Positions 54,122-62,505 of a DNA stretch of 64,000 bases are shown here, one piece after another. Within the stretch, counting starts at the first letter, position 1. Each line of letters starts with the position of its first letter. Both the position numbers and the translations under genes were made by a program. The notes beneath the pieces are model-generated. The model saw only the letters and a program-made list of their open reading frames with translations. It was not told the origin of the DNA and did not search any database. This DNA comes from Halococcus qingdaonensis (GTDB lineage Archaea > Halobacteriota > Halobacteria > Halobacteriales > Halococcaceae), in the NCBI RefSeq assembly GCF_024508235.1, contig NZ_CP101943.1, positions 620,001-684,000 on the forward strand. The letters are read 5' to 3'.

Positions 54122-54847
54122 TCACCGGGTGCGGATGTCTTCCTCGTCGCGCACTTTCTTGGTCTCGCCCTCGCCCGCCGACTGTTCGCTGACGAGCTCG
54201 TAGAAGTCGTTCTGCAGGCCGGCCGGGAACTCGACGACGCCGATCCAGGAGCCGTCGTTCTGCCACTCCTCCCTGACGAGATCGCCGAACTGGCGGATCT
54301 GTGCCTGCGCGCTGCCGGCGTGATCGGCGGGGATCTGGGCGGCCATCGTCACTTCCTCGAAGCGGATTGGGATCACGGGTCGCAGCGCGTCGAGCGCGTC
54401 GTCGATCTGGTTCTCGACGGGCTCCATCGGATCGATCCGGAAGTCGGTCTCTTCGAGCGCCGACTCGATCCGGTCGGGCGGGTGGGGTGCGCCGTCCATC
54501 TGCGGGTTGACGGCGTTGCGCGCGATCGTGTTGATGAGCTGTTTGCGCTTCTGGGACTGCATCTCGCGGCGCTGCTCGGCCGTGATCTGGATCTCGCCCT
54601 CGCGGATCACTTCAGGGATGATCTCCAGCGGTTCGGTCGTCCCGAACACCTCCTCGACGTCGGCCTCGGCGGGGCGATCCCCGCGGGAGGCGTCCTCGAA
54701 GACGTCCTCGGCGGCGATCACGTCCTCGAGATCGCCTTCGAACTCGCCGTGGTCGATGGCCAGCGCCGCATCGGGATCGACGAGCACCTCGAAACGTGCC
54801 CCGTGCGATTCGAGGCGTGCCGTCACCGCCTCGTCGAGCGATATCAT
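54122..54847 (-). CDS. sbds: SBDS ribosome maturation protein
   Basis: A 241-residue SBDS/Sdo1 protein, which helps release the anti-association factor aIF6 during 60S/50S maturation. The N-terminal FYSH domain has ARLESHGARFEVLVDPDAAL, and QITAEQRREMQSQKRKQLINTIARNAVNPQ is the conserved middle helix. The C-terminal region with IPIRFEEVTMAAQIPADHAGSA is typical. It is next to psmA on the same strand, as in many archaea. Confidence 0.94.
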   Translation of the reverse strand: MISLDEAVTARLESHGARFEVLVDPDAALAIDHGEFEGDLEDVIAAEDVFEDASRGDRPAEADVEEVFGTTEPLEIIPEVIREGEIQITAEQRREMQSQKRKQLINTIARNAVNPQMDGAPHPPDRIESALEETDFRIDPMEPVENQIDDALDALRPVIPIRFEEVTMAAQIPADHAGSAQAQIRQFGDLVREEWQNDGSWIGVVEFPAGLQNDFYELVSEQSAGEGETKKVRDEEDIRTR

Positions 54848-54917
54848 GCCACCCTCTGGGGGGCGAAGCTACAAGTCGTTTCCCATCGGGAAAAAGCGCG
54901 GCCCGCTTGCGTCGTGG

Positions 54918-55673
54918 TTACTCGTCGGTGTCCTCGTCGTCGCTCTCGAGGAGTTCGTACTCGTCGAGATAGGAGTCGACCTCGTCGTCGGGGAGCTCCG
55001 CGAAGCGCTCGGTCTCGACGTCGATCGTGGCGACGCCGATGCCCTCCGGCGTGAGGCCGCCGTCGACGGATTCGGCGAGCGTTTCGAGGGCGAGGCCGAT
55101 GCCGCCCTGGAGATCCATCGACTCCTGGTAGTTCCCTTCGAGGTACTCGATCATCTCGCTGCGGCCGGAGCCGATCGCGAGCGCCTGCCACTCCGACGAC
55201 GTGCCCGACGGGTCGGTCTCGAACAGCCGCGGCTCGCCGTCCTCGATGCCGCCGATGATGAGCGCCACGCCGAACGGGCGTGCGCCGCCGACCTGGGTGT
55301 ACTGCTGGATGTGGTCGGTGACCTCCTTAGTGATCGTTTCGACGCCGATCGGCTCGCCGTAGCGCAGCTGCTCGACCTGAGCCTGGCGGCGTGCGAAGTC
55401 GATGAGCTGGCGGGCGTCGGCGACGTGGCCCGCACTGGCGATGCCGATATGGTCGTCGGCCTTGTGCATCTTCTCGACGCTCTCGCGCTCCATCAGCGGC
55501 GAGCGGAAGCGCTTGTCGACGGCGAAGACGACGCCATCGTCGGTCTTGACGCCGATGCTCGCGGTGCCGCGCTTGACGGCCTCGCGGGCGTACTCGACTT
55601 GGTAAAGTCGCCCGTCCGGCGAGAAGATCGTTATCCCGCGGTCGTAGGCCTGCTGTTGGGATTGTCCCTGCAT
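54918..55673 (-). CDS. psmA: Proteasome subunit alpha
   Basis: A 251-residue alpha-type 20S proteasome subunit. AYDRGITIFSPDGRLYQVEYAREAVKRGTASIGVKT is the alpha-specific N-terminal helix and first strands; no catalytic Thr is expected. The C-terminus ends in an acidic tail (LLESDDEDTDE). Start MQGQSQQQAYDRG. Its ATG is four bases past the rnp2 stop, so it is in the RNase P run. Confidence 0.95.
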   Translation of the reverse strand: MQGQSQQQAYDRGITIFSPDGRLYQVEYAREAVKRGTASIGVKTDDGVVFAVDKRFRSPLMERESVEKMHKADDHIGIASAGHVADARQLIDFARRQAQVEQLRYGEPIGVETITKEVTDHIQQYTQVGGARPFGVALIIGGIEDGEPRLFETDPSGTSSEWQALAIGSGRSEMIEYLEGNYQESMDLQGGIGLALETLAESVDGGLTPEGIGVATIDVETERFAELPDDEVDSYLDEYELLESDDEDTDE

Positions 55674-55677
55674 AGTT

Positions 55678-56154
55678 TTAGATATCGAGTGTTGTCGCTC
55701 CCACGAACCCACTCCCCGAGTCTATCTCGACCCGATCGCCCCGCACGGTCGCGGGCCGTCGTGCATCCGCGAACGCGACGTTTCTCTCGGCGGATTCTCG
55801 GACCGCGCGACCTTTATACCTTTCCTCACAGGCGCGTATCGTTCCGCTCACGCCGAGCAGCCGGATGCCGACCGGCGCGTCGCCGACGGTGTCGATACAG
55901 GCGATCGCCGCCCGTGCTCGCTCGACCTCACCGTGGCGCACCCGGACGATCGCCATTCCCGATCCGTCGTCCACCTCGAAATCGATGACTCTGAGGTCGG
56001 CATCGGCGCTGCCCGGATCGCCGAGGAGGTTCTGGGCGGCGTACCAGCACTCGTGCTGGAAGTCACGGGTGCCGAAGTCGTCGTCGGGCCACGATTCGAT
56101 CCCGACCGCGAGATAGCGCCGGCGCGGACGGAGATGTTTCGGCAGGTGTTTCAT
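55678..56154 (-). CDS. rnp2: RNase P protein component 2 (Rnp2/Pop5)
   Basis: A 158-residue Pop5-family protein: HLRPRRRYLAVGIES at the start, FQHECWYAAQNLLGD in the middle and RIRLLGVSGTIRACEERY-like ending (here VGIRLLGVSGTIRACEERYKG) are diagnostic. It helps RNase P RNA cut tRNA leaders, together with Rnp3. It is between psmA and the methyltransferase, two bases after the latter's stop. Confidence 0.93.
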   Translation of the reverse strand: MKHLPKHLRPRRRYLAVGIESWPDDDFGTRDFQHECWYAAQNLLGDPGSADADLRVIDFEVDDGSGMAIVRVRHGEVERARAAIACIDTVGDAPVGIRLLGVSGTIRACEERYKGRAVRESAERNVAFADARRPATVRGDRVEIDSGSGFVGATTLDI

Positions 56155-56156
56155 GC

Positions 56157-56792
56157 TTACCCGTCCGCCGTCGACGCGTCCCTCTCGTCGGCGCGTTCGG
56201 CGACCAGCACGCCGACCTGATCGTGAACGCGCTCGACCGCGGTGAGCGAGAAACCCGTATCCGTCAGCGCGTCCGCGAGCGTACCGACGGTCGCGGGATC
56301 GTCGACGTCGGGCGAGTAGAAGGGCTCGTCGGGATCGGGCTCGCCGAAGAACATCACGTCGCCAAGCACGAATTTGCGAGGACCGAGAGTCGCGATGGCC
56401 TCGATCGCCTCGCGCTTTTCCTCGTCGTCCAGATGGTGCATCGCGAAGTTCGAGACCACGACGTCGACCGACTCGTCGACTGCCGGCTCGCGGAAACTCC
56501 CTTCGCCGAAGGCGACGTTCTCGATGCCTGCCTCCGTTGCCTTCGAGCGTGCTTCATCCATCATCCCGTCCGAGATGTCTCGGCCGACGACCCGCTCGGC
56601 GTCGCCCGAGAGCGCGAGGGCGATGGCTCCCGTCCCGGTGCCGAGATCGAGTACGGTGTCGTCGGCGTCGGGCGCGGCGTGTTCGACGACCAGCGACGCG
56701 CAGGCACGGTACTCGGCGCTGTCCTGATCCTCGTCGTAGCTCCCGGAATGCTCGTCGAAGCGCGCGGCGTGTTCCTCAATCGTCTTCTTCAT
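56157..56792 (-). CDS. Class I SAM methyltransferase
   Basis: A 211-residue Rossmann methyltransferase with motif I VLDLGTGTGAIALALS, then VVGRDISDGMMDEA and VVSNFAMHHLDDEEK, of the UbiE-like group. Start at MKKTIEEHAARFD chosen; the in-frame ATG nine codons earlier is less likely. It sits between two RNase P protein genes and its start overlaps the rnp3 stop by 17 bases, so it is in the same operon. Substrate unknown (small molecule, tRNA or protein). Confidence 0.88.
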   Translation of the reverse strand: MKKTIEEHAARFDEHSGSYDEDQDSAEYRACASLVVEHAAPDADDTVLDLGTGTGAIALALSGDAERVVGRDISDGMMDEARSKATEAGIENVAFGEGSFREPAVDESVDVVVSNFAMHHLDDEEKREAIEAIATLGPRKFVLGDVMFFGEPDPDEPFYSPDVDDPATVGTLADALTDTGFSLTAVERVHDQVGVLVAERADERDASTADG

Positions 56793-57483
56793 GTCTCCCT
56801 CTCCGGACGCCCGGCCCAATGAACGACTCGCTTAGGCGCTCGCGATTGCGAGCGGCGAGACGACCCCACTCGGCGAGCCCCTTCGCGACCGACTCGCGAT
56901 CGAAGCCGATGACGTCGCCGAGCGCGAGCAGCTCCCGGGGTGCGCGCAGCTCGAGGTGGCTCTCCGGGCTCGCGCTCACCACGTACGGTGCGTCGTAGTA
57001 GGCGACGATCTCGCGGAGTTTGCGGAGATCGCCGAGCGCCTGGACGCGCCGGCCGCCGCTCGTTCGGAGCACGCGCCCGAAGTCGAACTCGAAGCGCACG
57101 CCGTTTCGCTTCGCCGCCCGCGCGAGCACGTGGTTGACGTCGCCGTCGGTCATCGGCCGGGCAAGGACGTCGACGCGGGGTTCCTCGCAGGCGAAGCGGT
57201 TCAACGCGTCGGAGCCCTCGACCACGACCAGCGTGTGCTCGTCGCGGTGCTCTTTGACCCGCGCGCTCGCCGCCGACCGGCTGTCGCCGCCGATCTCGAC
57301 CGCGTCCACGGCGTCGATGTCGTACTCGTCGGTGATCTCGCTCCTGCTCGGACCGTTCTCGAACGCAGCAGGACCGTTGCGGATGACGATACCCGAGAAA
57401 TCACACTCCGCGGCCGTCAGCGCGAGCCGTGCGGTGGTGCTCTCGCCGTCGGGATACGCCTGGACGGCCTCGTAGGCGTCCAT
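56776..57483 (-). CDS. rnp3: RNase P protein component 3 (Rnp3/Rpp30)
   Basis: A 235-residue Rpp30-family TIM-like protein: MDAYEAVQAYPDGE, then EYDIDAVDAVEIGGD, LVVVEGSDALNRFACEEPRVDVLARP and VRFEFDFGRVLRTSGGRRV-like segments. It is paired with Rnp2 in archaeal RNase P. The start ATG overlaps the next upstream gene closely, and an open frame that extends further is a shift into another frame and is rejected. Confidence 0.9.
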   Translation of the reverse strand: MDAYEAVQAYPDGESTTARLALTAAECDFSGIVIRNGPAAFENGPSRSEITDEYDIDAVDAVEIGGDSRSAASARVKEHRDEHTLVVVEGSDALNRFACEEPRVDVLARPMTDGDVNHVLARAAKRNGVRFEFDFGRVLRTSGGRRVQALGDLRKLREIVAYYDAPYVVSASPESHLELRAPRELLALGDVIGFDRESVAKGLAEWGRLAARNRERLSESFIGPGVRRGRHEEDD

Positions 57484-57484
57484 C

Positions 57485-57910
57485 TTACGCCCGCGATTCG
57501 AGCGCGTCGGCGGCGTTCTCGACGGCCGCTGCCTTCTTCGCGGGGTAGGCCTCGATCTTCGCACGGAGTTCGATCCCCGGGCCGCGCTCGACTCGTCCGC
57601 CGTAGGCCGCCTGTTTGTCGAGACGCAAGAACAGCGAACAGTTCTCGTCGACGCGCTCTTCGAGTTCGCTGCGGATCGTGTCGAGGTCGATCGCGGCGAG
57701 TTCGTCGAGCACGTGGCGGATCTCGTCGGCGTTCTCGACGCGAGCCGACAGCACGACGATGCGATCGCCGTTGAACCCCTCGTTTTCGATACGGTCGATC
57801 GCGACCTCGTCGGGGAGGAACTGCCGGAGCGCACCCTGGACGCGCGCCTCGTCCTCGGTCGCATAGCAGAAAGTCCGCAGGTCGATGTAGTGGAACGGAA
57901 CGCCGCTCAT
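57485..57910 (-). CDS. COG1325-type RNA-binding protein
   Basis: A 141-residue protein with PFHYIDLRTFCYATEDEARVQGALRQFLP and KKAAAVENAADALE, resembling COG1325 proteins, which are usually found beside exosome and RNase P genes in archaea and are described as RNA-binding. The Rnp3 start follows its stop after one base. A TATA-like CGTTTGAC about 25 bases before the ATG may be the operon promoter. Confidence 0.85.
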   Translation of the reverse strand: MSGVPFHYIDLRTFCYATEDEARVQGALRQFLPDEVAIDRIENEGFNGDRIVVLSARVENADEIRHVLDELAAIDLDTIRSELEERVDENCSLFLRLDKQAAYGGRVERGPGIELRAKIEAYPAKKAAAVENAADALESRA

Positions 57911-57941
57911 ACTCTCGCTCCGTTCTCGGGCGTCAAACGCC

Positions 57942-58121
57942 TTACTCCTCGGCTTCGAGCGAGTCCTCGGGCACGCCCGCCTCCTGACCGTCCTCGAAGG
58001 TCACGGTGTAGGTCGCGTCGCCGAACATCGTCTCCATCACCTGCGTCACCGTCCCCGTCTCGCCGTCGTACTCGCTGTGCTCGTCGTGCAGAACGACCTC
58101 GTCGTCTTCCTCGAAGCTCAT
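57942..58121 (-). CDS. Small acidic SH3/KOW-like protein (59 aa)
   Basis: A 59-residue protein DDEVVLHDEHSEYDGETGTV followed by a VTQVMETMFGDATYTVTFEDGQEAGVPEDSLE half, with beta strands like an SH3 or KOW fold, possibly DUF1918-like. GCTTTTATCC about 25-30 bases before the ATG indicates a leaderless transcript. Function unknown. Confidence 0.8.
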   Translation of the reverse strand: MSFEEDDEVVLHDEHSEYDGETGTVTQVMETMFGDATYTVTFEDGQEAGVPEDSLEAEE

Positions 58122-58192
58122 GGATCGCGTTATCGGACGGGCGGATAAAAGCGCCGTGTTTCGCCGTGAACGGCCGTGCGTCGCGGTCCCGA

Positions 58193-58735
58193 TCAGATTT
58201 CCTTGCTCACGCTCATCGTGTTCGTCGTGACGAACAGCACCTCCGTCCGCTGGGCGATGATCGCGAACACGAGTCCGAGCAGGACCCCGTAGGCCCAGTG
58301 GGCCAGCAGCGTCAACAGCAGGTAGAGCACGAGCGCCAGTCCGGCCTGTGAGCTGTAGAAGGCGACGAGGAACCCGGTCCACATGATGGTGGCGAAGCCG
58401 AACCCGCTCTGGACCATCGTCCGACCGGGGAGATAGTCGTTGAGTACGGCGAACAGCAGCGGCCACGTCGTCATGCCGCCGCCGGCGAAGATGACGTAGC
58501 CGAGCAGCGCGTTATCCGGCCGTCCGAGGCCGAGATAGGCGAGTTCCGAGAAGGCTGCGCTGTCGATGACGCCGAGGGCGACCCCGGCCCAGAGGATCGG
58601 TGCCATCGCGAGCAGGCCGACCCCGCCGGCGATCGCACCGATGACGCCGCCCTTGACCACGGCGACGACATCGTTTTCGGCCTCGCTCTGTGATTCGCCC
58701 GCGATCGCCGCGATGACCGAATCGGACCGTGACAT
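58193..58735 (-). CDS. Membrane protein, DUF6789-like
   Basis: A 180-residue protein with about four to five membrane helices starting KGGVIGAIAGGVGLLAMAPI. It has the pattern I associate with haloarchaeal DUF6789-type proteins, but that assignment is from memory. CTTTTATTTTTGG about 25 bases before the ATG supports a leaderless start; an in-frame GTG two codons earlier is rejected. Confidence 0.75.
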   Translation of the reverse strand: MSRSDSVIAAIAGESQSEAENDVVAVVKGGVIGAIAGGVGLLAMAPILWAGVALGVIDSAAFSELAYLGLGRPDNALLGYVIFAGGGMTTWPLLFAVLNDYLPGRTMVQSGFGFATIMWTGFLVAFYSSQAGLALVLYLLLTLLAHWAYGVLLGLVFAIIAQRTEVLFVTTNTMSVSKEI

Positions 58736-58795
58736 ACGCACACATAGTCGGCCAAAAATAAAAGTCCATCGCGCAAGGGATCGACGAGGGCCGAT

Positions 58796-59617
58796 TCAGC
58801 CGTAGGAGTGGCCCTCGTTGCGCTCGGCGTTCATCCGCCGGATCGCCCCGCAGGCCGTGCTCGCGTCGTAGCCGAACAGGACGTCCTTGGCGTAGGCGTC
58901 GGCGACCTCGGTGGCGTGGATCAGCTCGTCGAGATCGATGTCGGGCGCGTAGAGCTCGATCGAGAACGGTGTGCTGAGCGCATCGAGAAAGCCCTTGGCG
59001 ATGATCTCGATCCAGTAGGTCGTCGAGTAGGCCATATCGTACAGCGGGACGACGAACTCGTCGACGTGCTCGGAGAGTTCGTCGAAGTCGATGCCCGAGC
59101 GCTCGACGAGGTGGCCGGGGTACGGGTCGGGGTGGACCGTGAGATAGAGCCGGCCCGGCACGCGCTCGGCGGCATCGGCGACGAAATCGGTGATGACCTG
59201 CCGCCGCCACTCGAACCGGTCGTCGAACTCGCTTTCCTCGAACCGCTCCATACAGCGGTCACAGAAACAGTACTCCGGGCGGGGAAAGCCCACGTCGTCG
59301 AGGCGAACGTCCCCACTGACCGCGGCGGCGTCGGCGATCGTTTCGAGCAGCCCCTCGCGATAGCCGGGATGGGTCGGACAGACGTACGCCCAGTCGAAGT
59401 AGCGCCGCTCGCGGGTCGCCCGCTCGCCCGCCTCGTTGACGGGAACGACGTCGGGATTGGCGTCGGCGATGGCGTTGTCGGCGTGACAGGAGATCATGCT
59501 CACCGCGTCCTCGACCGGTTCGTTCGTCCGGCCGCTCACGGATTTCACCTCGAAGAACGCGCGGTCGAACTCCGGCCAGTCGAGCTCCTTCTCGTTGCGC
59601 GTGACGACCCCGAACAT
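58796..59617 (-). CDS. Hypothetical protein, possible TIM-barrel with Cys motif
   Basis: A 273-residue soluble protein. PEYCFCDRCMERFEES (CxCxxC) follows LDDVGFPR, and RLYLTVHPDPYPGHL, EFVVPLYDMAYSTTYWIEI suggest alternating strands and helices like a TIM barrel of glycoside-hydrolase type. No catalytic pair can be named with confidence. Start MFGVVTRNEKELDW fits a CGCTTACCC box at leaderless distance. Function unknown. Confidence 0.7.
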   Translation of the reverse strand: MFGVVTRNEKELDWPEFDRAFFEVKSVSGRTNEPVEDAVSMISCHADNAIADANPDVVPVNEAGERATRERRYFDWAYVCPTHPGYREGLLETIADAAAVSGDVRLDDVGFPRPEYCFCDRCMERFEESEFDDRFEWRRQVITDFVADAAERVPGRLYLTVHPDPYPGHLVERSGIDFDELSEHVDEFVVPLYDMAYSTTYWIEIIAKGFLDALSTPFSIELYAPDIDLDELIHATEVADAYAKDVLFGYDASTACGAIRRMNAERNEGHSYG

Positions 59618-59671
59618 ACCGGCAGTGGGGTGTGGGCGCGGGTAAGCGGTTCGTTCCGCCACCCGGTCGGC

Positions 59672-59878
59672 TCACTTCCAGCCGGCGGCGGCGAGGATGA
59701 TACCGAACAGGAGACCGACCACCAGGAGCCCACCGCCGCCGATGGCGTAGAGCTCGGTCGTCGTCCACTGGAATCGGCTCCCGTAGCGCAGGATGCCCGC
59801 CGACACCAGCAGGGTGAGCCCGGAGCCAACGAGCGTCGTCACGAAGTCGAACCCGAAGCGTGCGCCGGGATCGGCCAT
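59672..59878 (-). CDS. Small two-helix membrane protein (68 aa)
   Basis: A 68-residue protein with hydrophobic helices at about 14-32 and 44-65 and a short loop between. No family recognised. It lies between the TIM-barrel-like gene and pyrI, with no clear promoter. Confidence 0.6.
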   Translation of the reverse strand: MADPGARFGFDFVTTLVGSGLTLLVSAGILRYGSRFQWTTTELYAIGGGGLLVVGLLFGIILAAAGWK

Positions 59879-59959
59879 ATCGTCTACTGGTTACGAACGG
59901 GTTTCGGCCTTCGGCCGGCGGCTGCAAGCGTGCGCCAGCCGCTGTCGAAAAATCACTCC

Positions 59960-60469
59960 TCAGACGTCGATGTGATCGGTCAAGCGTCGGCGGATGATCG
60001 TCCCGCAGTACAGACAGCGCACGCCGTCGTCGAGCACCTCGAAGCGGGTGGCAACCGGTTCGTCCGCGGTGGTGATGCAGTTGCGGTTCGGACACGAGAG
60101 CACGCCCTCGACGGTCGCCGGCCGCTCGACACGATTCTTCTCGATCACGTCGTACTCGCGGATGATGTTGATCGAGGCCGCTGGCGCGACGAGCGAGATG
60201 ACCTCGACTTCGTCCTGACTGAGCTCGCGTCCCTCGATCTTCACCACGTCCTTGTAGCCGAGCCTGTCCGAGGGGACGTTCATCCCGATGCTGACGACCT
60301 CGTCGGTAGCGCTGTCGATGCCCAAAATGGCGAGCACGTCCGGCGCGTGCCCGCCCGCGATGTGATCGATGACGGTGCCGTTGCGGATCTTGCTGATCCG
60401 GAGTTCGTGTGCCGACTCCTCGCCACCCTCCTCGTCGATGCCGTCCCCACTCCCGTCGTACTCGTTCAT
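59960..60469 (-). CDS. pyrI: Aspartate carbamoyltransferase regulatory subunit PyrI
   Basis: A 169-residue PyrI. The nucleotide-binding half has [28 protein letters not shown], and the zinc domain has CPNRNC and CLYCG (C-x4-C and C-x2-C). An extra N-terminal acidic stretch of about 20 residues precedes the usual start. The ATG overlaps the pyrB stop, confirming the pyrBI operon. Confidence 0.96.
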   Translation of the reverse strand: MNEYDGSGDGIDEEGGEESAHELRISKIRNGTVIDHIAGGHAPDVLAILGIDSATDEVVSIGMNVPSDRLGYKDVVKIEGRELSQDEVEVISLVAPAASINIIREYDVIEKNRVERPATVEGVLSCPNRNCITTADEPVATRFEVLDDGVRCLYCGTIIRRRLTDHIDV

Positions 60470-61383
60470 CGGTCGTCCTCCGCAAGCAGCAGATCGAGCA
60501 GCGCCATCCGTACGGGAACCGCGTTGTGCGCCTGCTCGAAGTAGTGTGCATGCTGCGTCGCGTCGACATCGGGAGCGATCTCGTCCACTCGGGGCAGCGG
60601 GTGCATCACCACGCACTCCTCGCGCGCGTCCTCGAGCGTTGCGGCGTCGATGCGGTACTCGCCGGCGACCTGCCGATACTCGTTCTCGTCGGGGAAGCGC
60701 TCGCGCTGGATGCGAGTCACGTAGAGGACATCGAGTTCCTCTATGACGGCGTCGAGATCGGTGTGTTCCTTGAGCCGTGCGCCCGACTCGTGGAGATCGT
60801 AGCGAACGCTCCGGGGGAGGCTGAGACTCTCGGGACTGACGAAATGCTGGCGGGCGTCGAACTTCGTGAGCGCGTAGGCCAGCGAGTGGACGGTCCGCCC
60901 GTATTTCAGGTCGCCCATGATCCCCACCGTCAGATCGGCGAGATCGCCGGCCGCCTCGCGCATCGTGTAGAGATCGAGCAGCGTCTGTGTCGGATGCTGG
61001 CCGGCCCCGTCACCCGCGTTGATCAGCGGGATATCGACGAACTCGCTCGCCATCTGCGCCGCGCCTTCACTGGGGTGGCGCAGCACGAGCGCGTCGGCGT
61101 ACCCCTCGACGACGCGCACGGTGTCGGCGAGGCTCTCGCCCTTGGTCGCGCTGGAGGATTCGACCGGCCCCATGTCGAGTGCATCTCCGCCCAAGCGTTT
61201 GATCGCCGTCTCGAAACTCATGTGCGTGCGCGTGCTCGGTTCGAAAAAACAGAGCGCGAGCAGATCGTCGGCGTGGCGATCCCGGTCCGGCGGCGTTCGA
61301 TCGATCTCGGCTGCGCGGTCGAGCACCGTCTCGATGTCCGCCCGTGAGAGGCTCTTGGCGCTGATGACGTGGTCGTGGCTCAC
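60466..61383 (-). CDS. pyrB: Aspartate carbamoyltransferase catalytic subunit PyrB
   Basis: A 305-residue ATCase that makes carbamoyl aspartate in pyrimidine synthesis. [12 protein letters not shown] is the carbamoyl-phosphate motif, followed by [30 protein letters not shown] and [13 protein letters not shown] start gives [18 protein letters not shown], close to the usual beginning; a GTG 14 codons earlier is also possible. Divergent from the RecA-like gene. Confidence 0.94.
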   Translation of the reverse strand: MSHDHVISAKSLSRADIETVLDRAAEIDRTPPDRDRHADDLLALCFFEPSTRTHMSFETAIKRLGGDALDMGPVESSSATKGESLADTVRVVEGYADALVLRHPSEGAAQMASEFVDIPLINAGDGAGQHPTQTLLDLYTMREAAGDLADLTVGIMGDLKYGRTVHSLAYALTKFDARQHFVSPESLSLPRSVRYDLHESGARLKEHTDLDAVIEELDVLYVTRIQRERFPDENEYRQVAGEYRIDAATLEDAREECVVMHPLPRVDEIAPDVDATQHAHYFEQAHNAVPVRMALLDLLLAEDDR

Positions 61384-61474
61384 TGCATACAGCCGGGCAC
61401 CGACTCGTCTTGAATCCCCCGACACGCCCCGTCCGCCGGCAAGCTTTATCCAGCCTCACCGGAAAGATAATCCA

Positions 61475-62101
61475 ATGCCAACGCGCCTGCCGACCGGCAT
61501 CGACGTTCTCGACAACCGACTCGGGGGTGGGGTTCCAGCGGGGAGCATCGTCGCCCTTTCGGCCCCGCCGGCAAGCCAGGCCGAACTCCTGCTCGCCGAG
61601 TTCGTGATGCCGCGCGACACGCTTTATCTCGCGTTCGACCGACCCGCAGCGGTCGTCTCGGCGAACATCGAACGAACGGACGTCGATACCGGCGACCCGA
61701 CGGTCCGGACGATCGACGCCGACGATCCCATCGACGAAGCGCTCGCCGTCCTTGACGAGCTCCCCGAACGCTCGACGGTCGTCGTCGATCCACAGTCGGT
61801 GATCGAGCGCGCCGAGCGCCCGGCGTTTCTGGAGTTCATGACCGGCCTACGCCGACGCGTCGATGACGCGGGGAGTATCGCCGTGTTGCACTGCCTCGAC
61901 GGGCGTAACGTCTCGCCGCTGCGCGACAGCACCGAACACCTTGCGGACGTGATCTTCCGTCTCACGACCGATACGACCGGCGCGACGGTCGAGAACCGCC
62001 TCGCGGTGCCGAAGTTCCGCGGCGGGCGTGCGCTCACCGAGACGCTCAAACTCACCCTCACCGATCGAGTCGCGGTCGACACCAGTCGCGATATCGCGTA
62101 A
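61475..62101 (+). CDS. RecA/KaiC-superfamily-like protein with a degenerate Walker A
   Basis: A 208-residue RecA-fold protein that begins RLPTGIDVLDNRLGGGVPAGSIV, as in RadA/KaiC-like ATPases. The expected P-loop GPPGTGKT position reads SAPPASQAELLL (residues about 29-40), with no Lys-Ser/Thr, so ATP hydrolysis in the usual way is unlikely. The Walker B-like region is RSTVVVDPQSV. CTTTATC about 27 bases before the ATG indicates a leaderless transcript. Divergent from pyrB; its function is unknown. Confidence 0.82.
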   Translation: MPTRLPTGIDVLDNRLGGGVPAGSIVALSAPPASQAELLLAEFVMPRDTLYLAFDRPAAVVSANIERTDVDTGDPTVRTIDADDPIDEALAVLDELPERSTVVVDPQSVIERAERPAFLEFMTGLRRRVDDAGSIAVLHCLDGRNVSPLRDSTEHLADVIFRLTTDTTGATVENRLAVPKFRGGRALTETLKLTLTDRVAVDTSRDIA

Positions 62102-62160
62102 TGAGACGGCGGCTGTCACCGGCGGAGCGTTTATGCGGTAGCCGGCCGACAGCGCCCGCA

Positions 62161-62487
62161 ATGGCAACCGCAGAGTCGGCGTTCGACCTCCGACGCCTCG
62201 CCGCCCAGATCGTGCTCGTCGGGCTGGTCGTCACGGTCGCGCTCAGCGACTTCGGCAACCCCGTCTTCGCCGTCGTCGGCTTCCTCAGCGGGCTGTTGCT
62301 CGTGCTGGCGGCGGTCGATACGATCCGCGAACATCCGCTCTACCCGGTCGCGTTCGGCGTCGTCATCGTTCTCGCGGGTGTCGGAGGAATCCTGATCAAC
62401 GGGTTCGGGTTCGTCGTCGCGCTGCTCGTTCTCGGCGGGCTCGTCTATCTCGGTGACTGGGGCTATCGGCAGTACGAGCGCGCCTAA
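62161..62487 (+). CDS. Small membrane protein (108 aa)
   Basis: A 108-residue protein with three to four hydrophobic segments and a short acidic start. TTTATG at 62130-62135 lies about 28 bases before the ATG, giving a leaderless start and ruling out the longer upstream frame. No family recognised. Convergent with the FKBP gene. Confidence 0.75.
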   Translation: MATAESAFDLRRLAAQIVLVGLVVTVALSDFGNPVFAVVGFLSGLLLVLAAVDTIREHPLYPVAFGVVIVLAGVGGILINGFGFVVALLVLGGLVYLGDWGYRQYERA

Positions 62488-62505
62488 CGGTTCGACGCGA
62501 GGTCG

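Noticed and set aside
58808-60544. 578-codon plus-strand frame across pyrI, a membrane gene and the TIM-barrel-like gene
   Set aside because: It spans three separate genes with overlaps and has no consistent domain.
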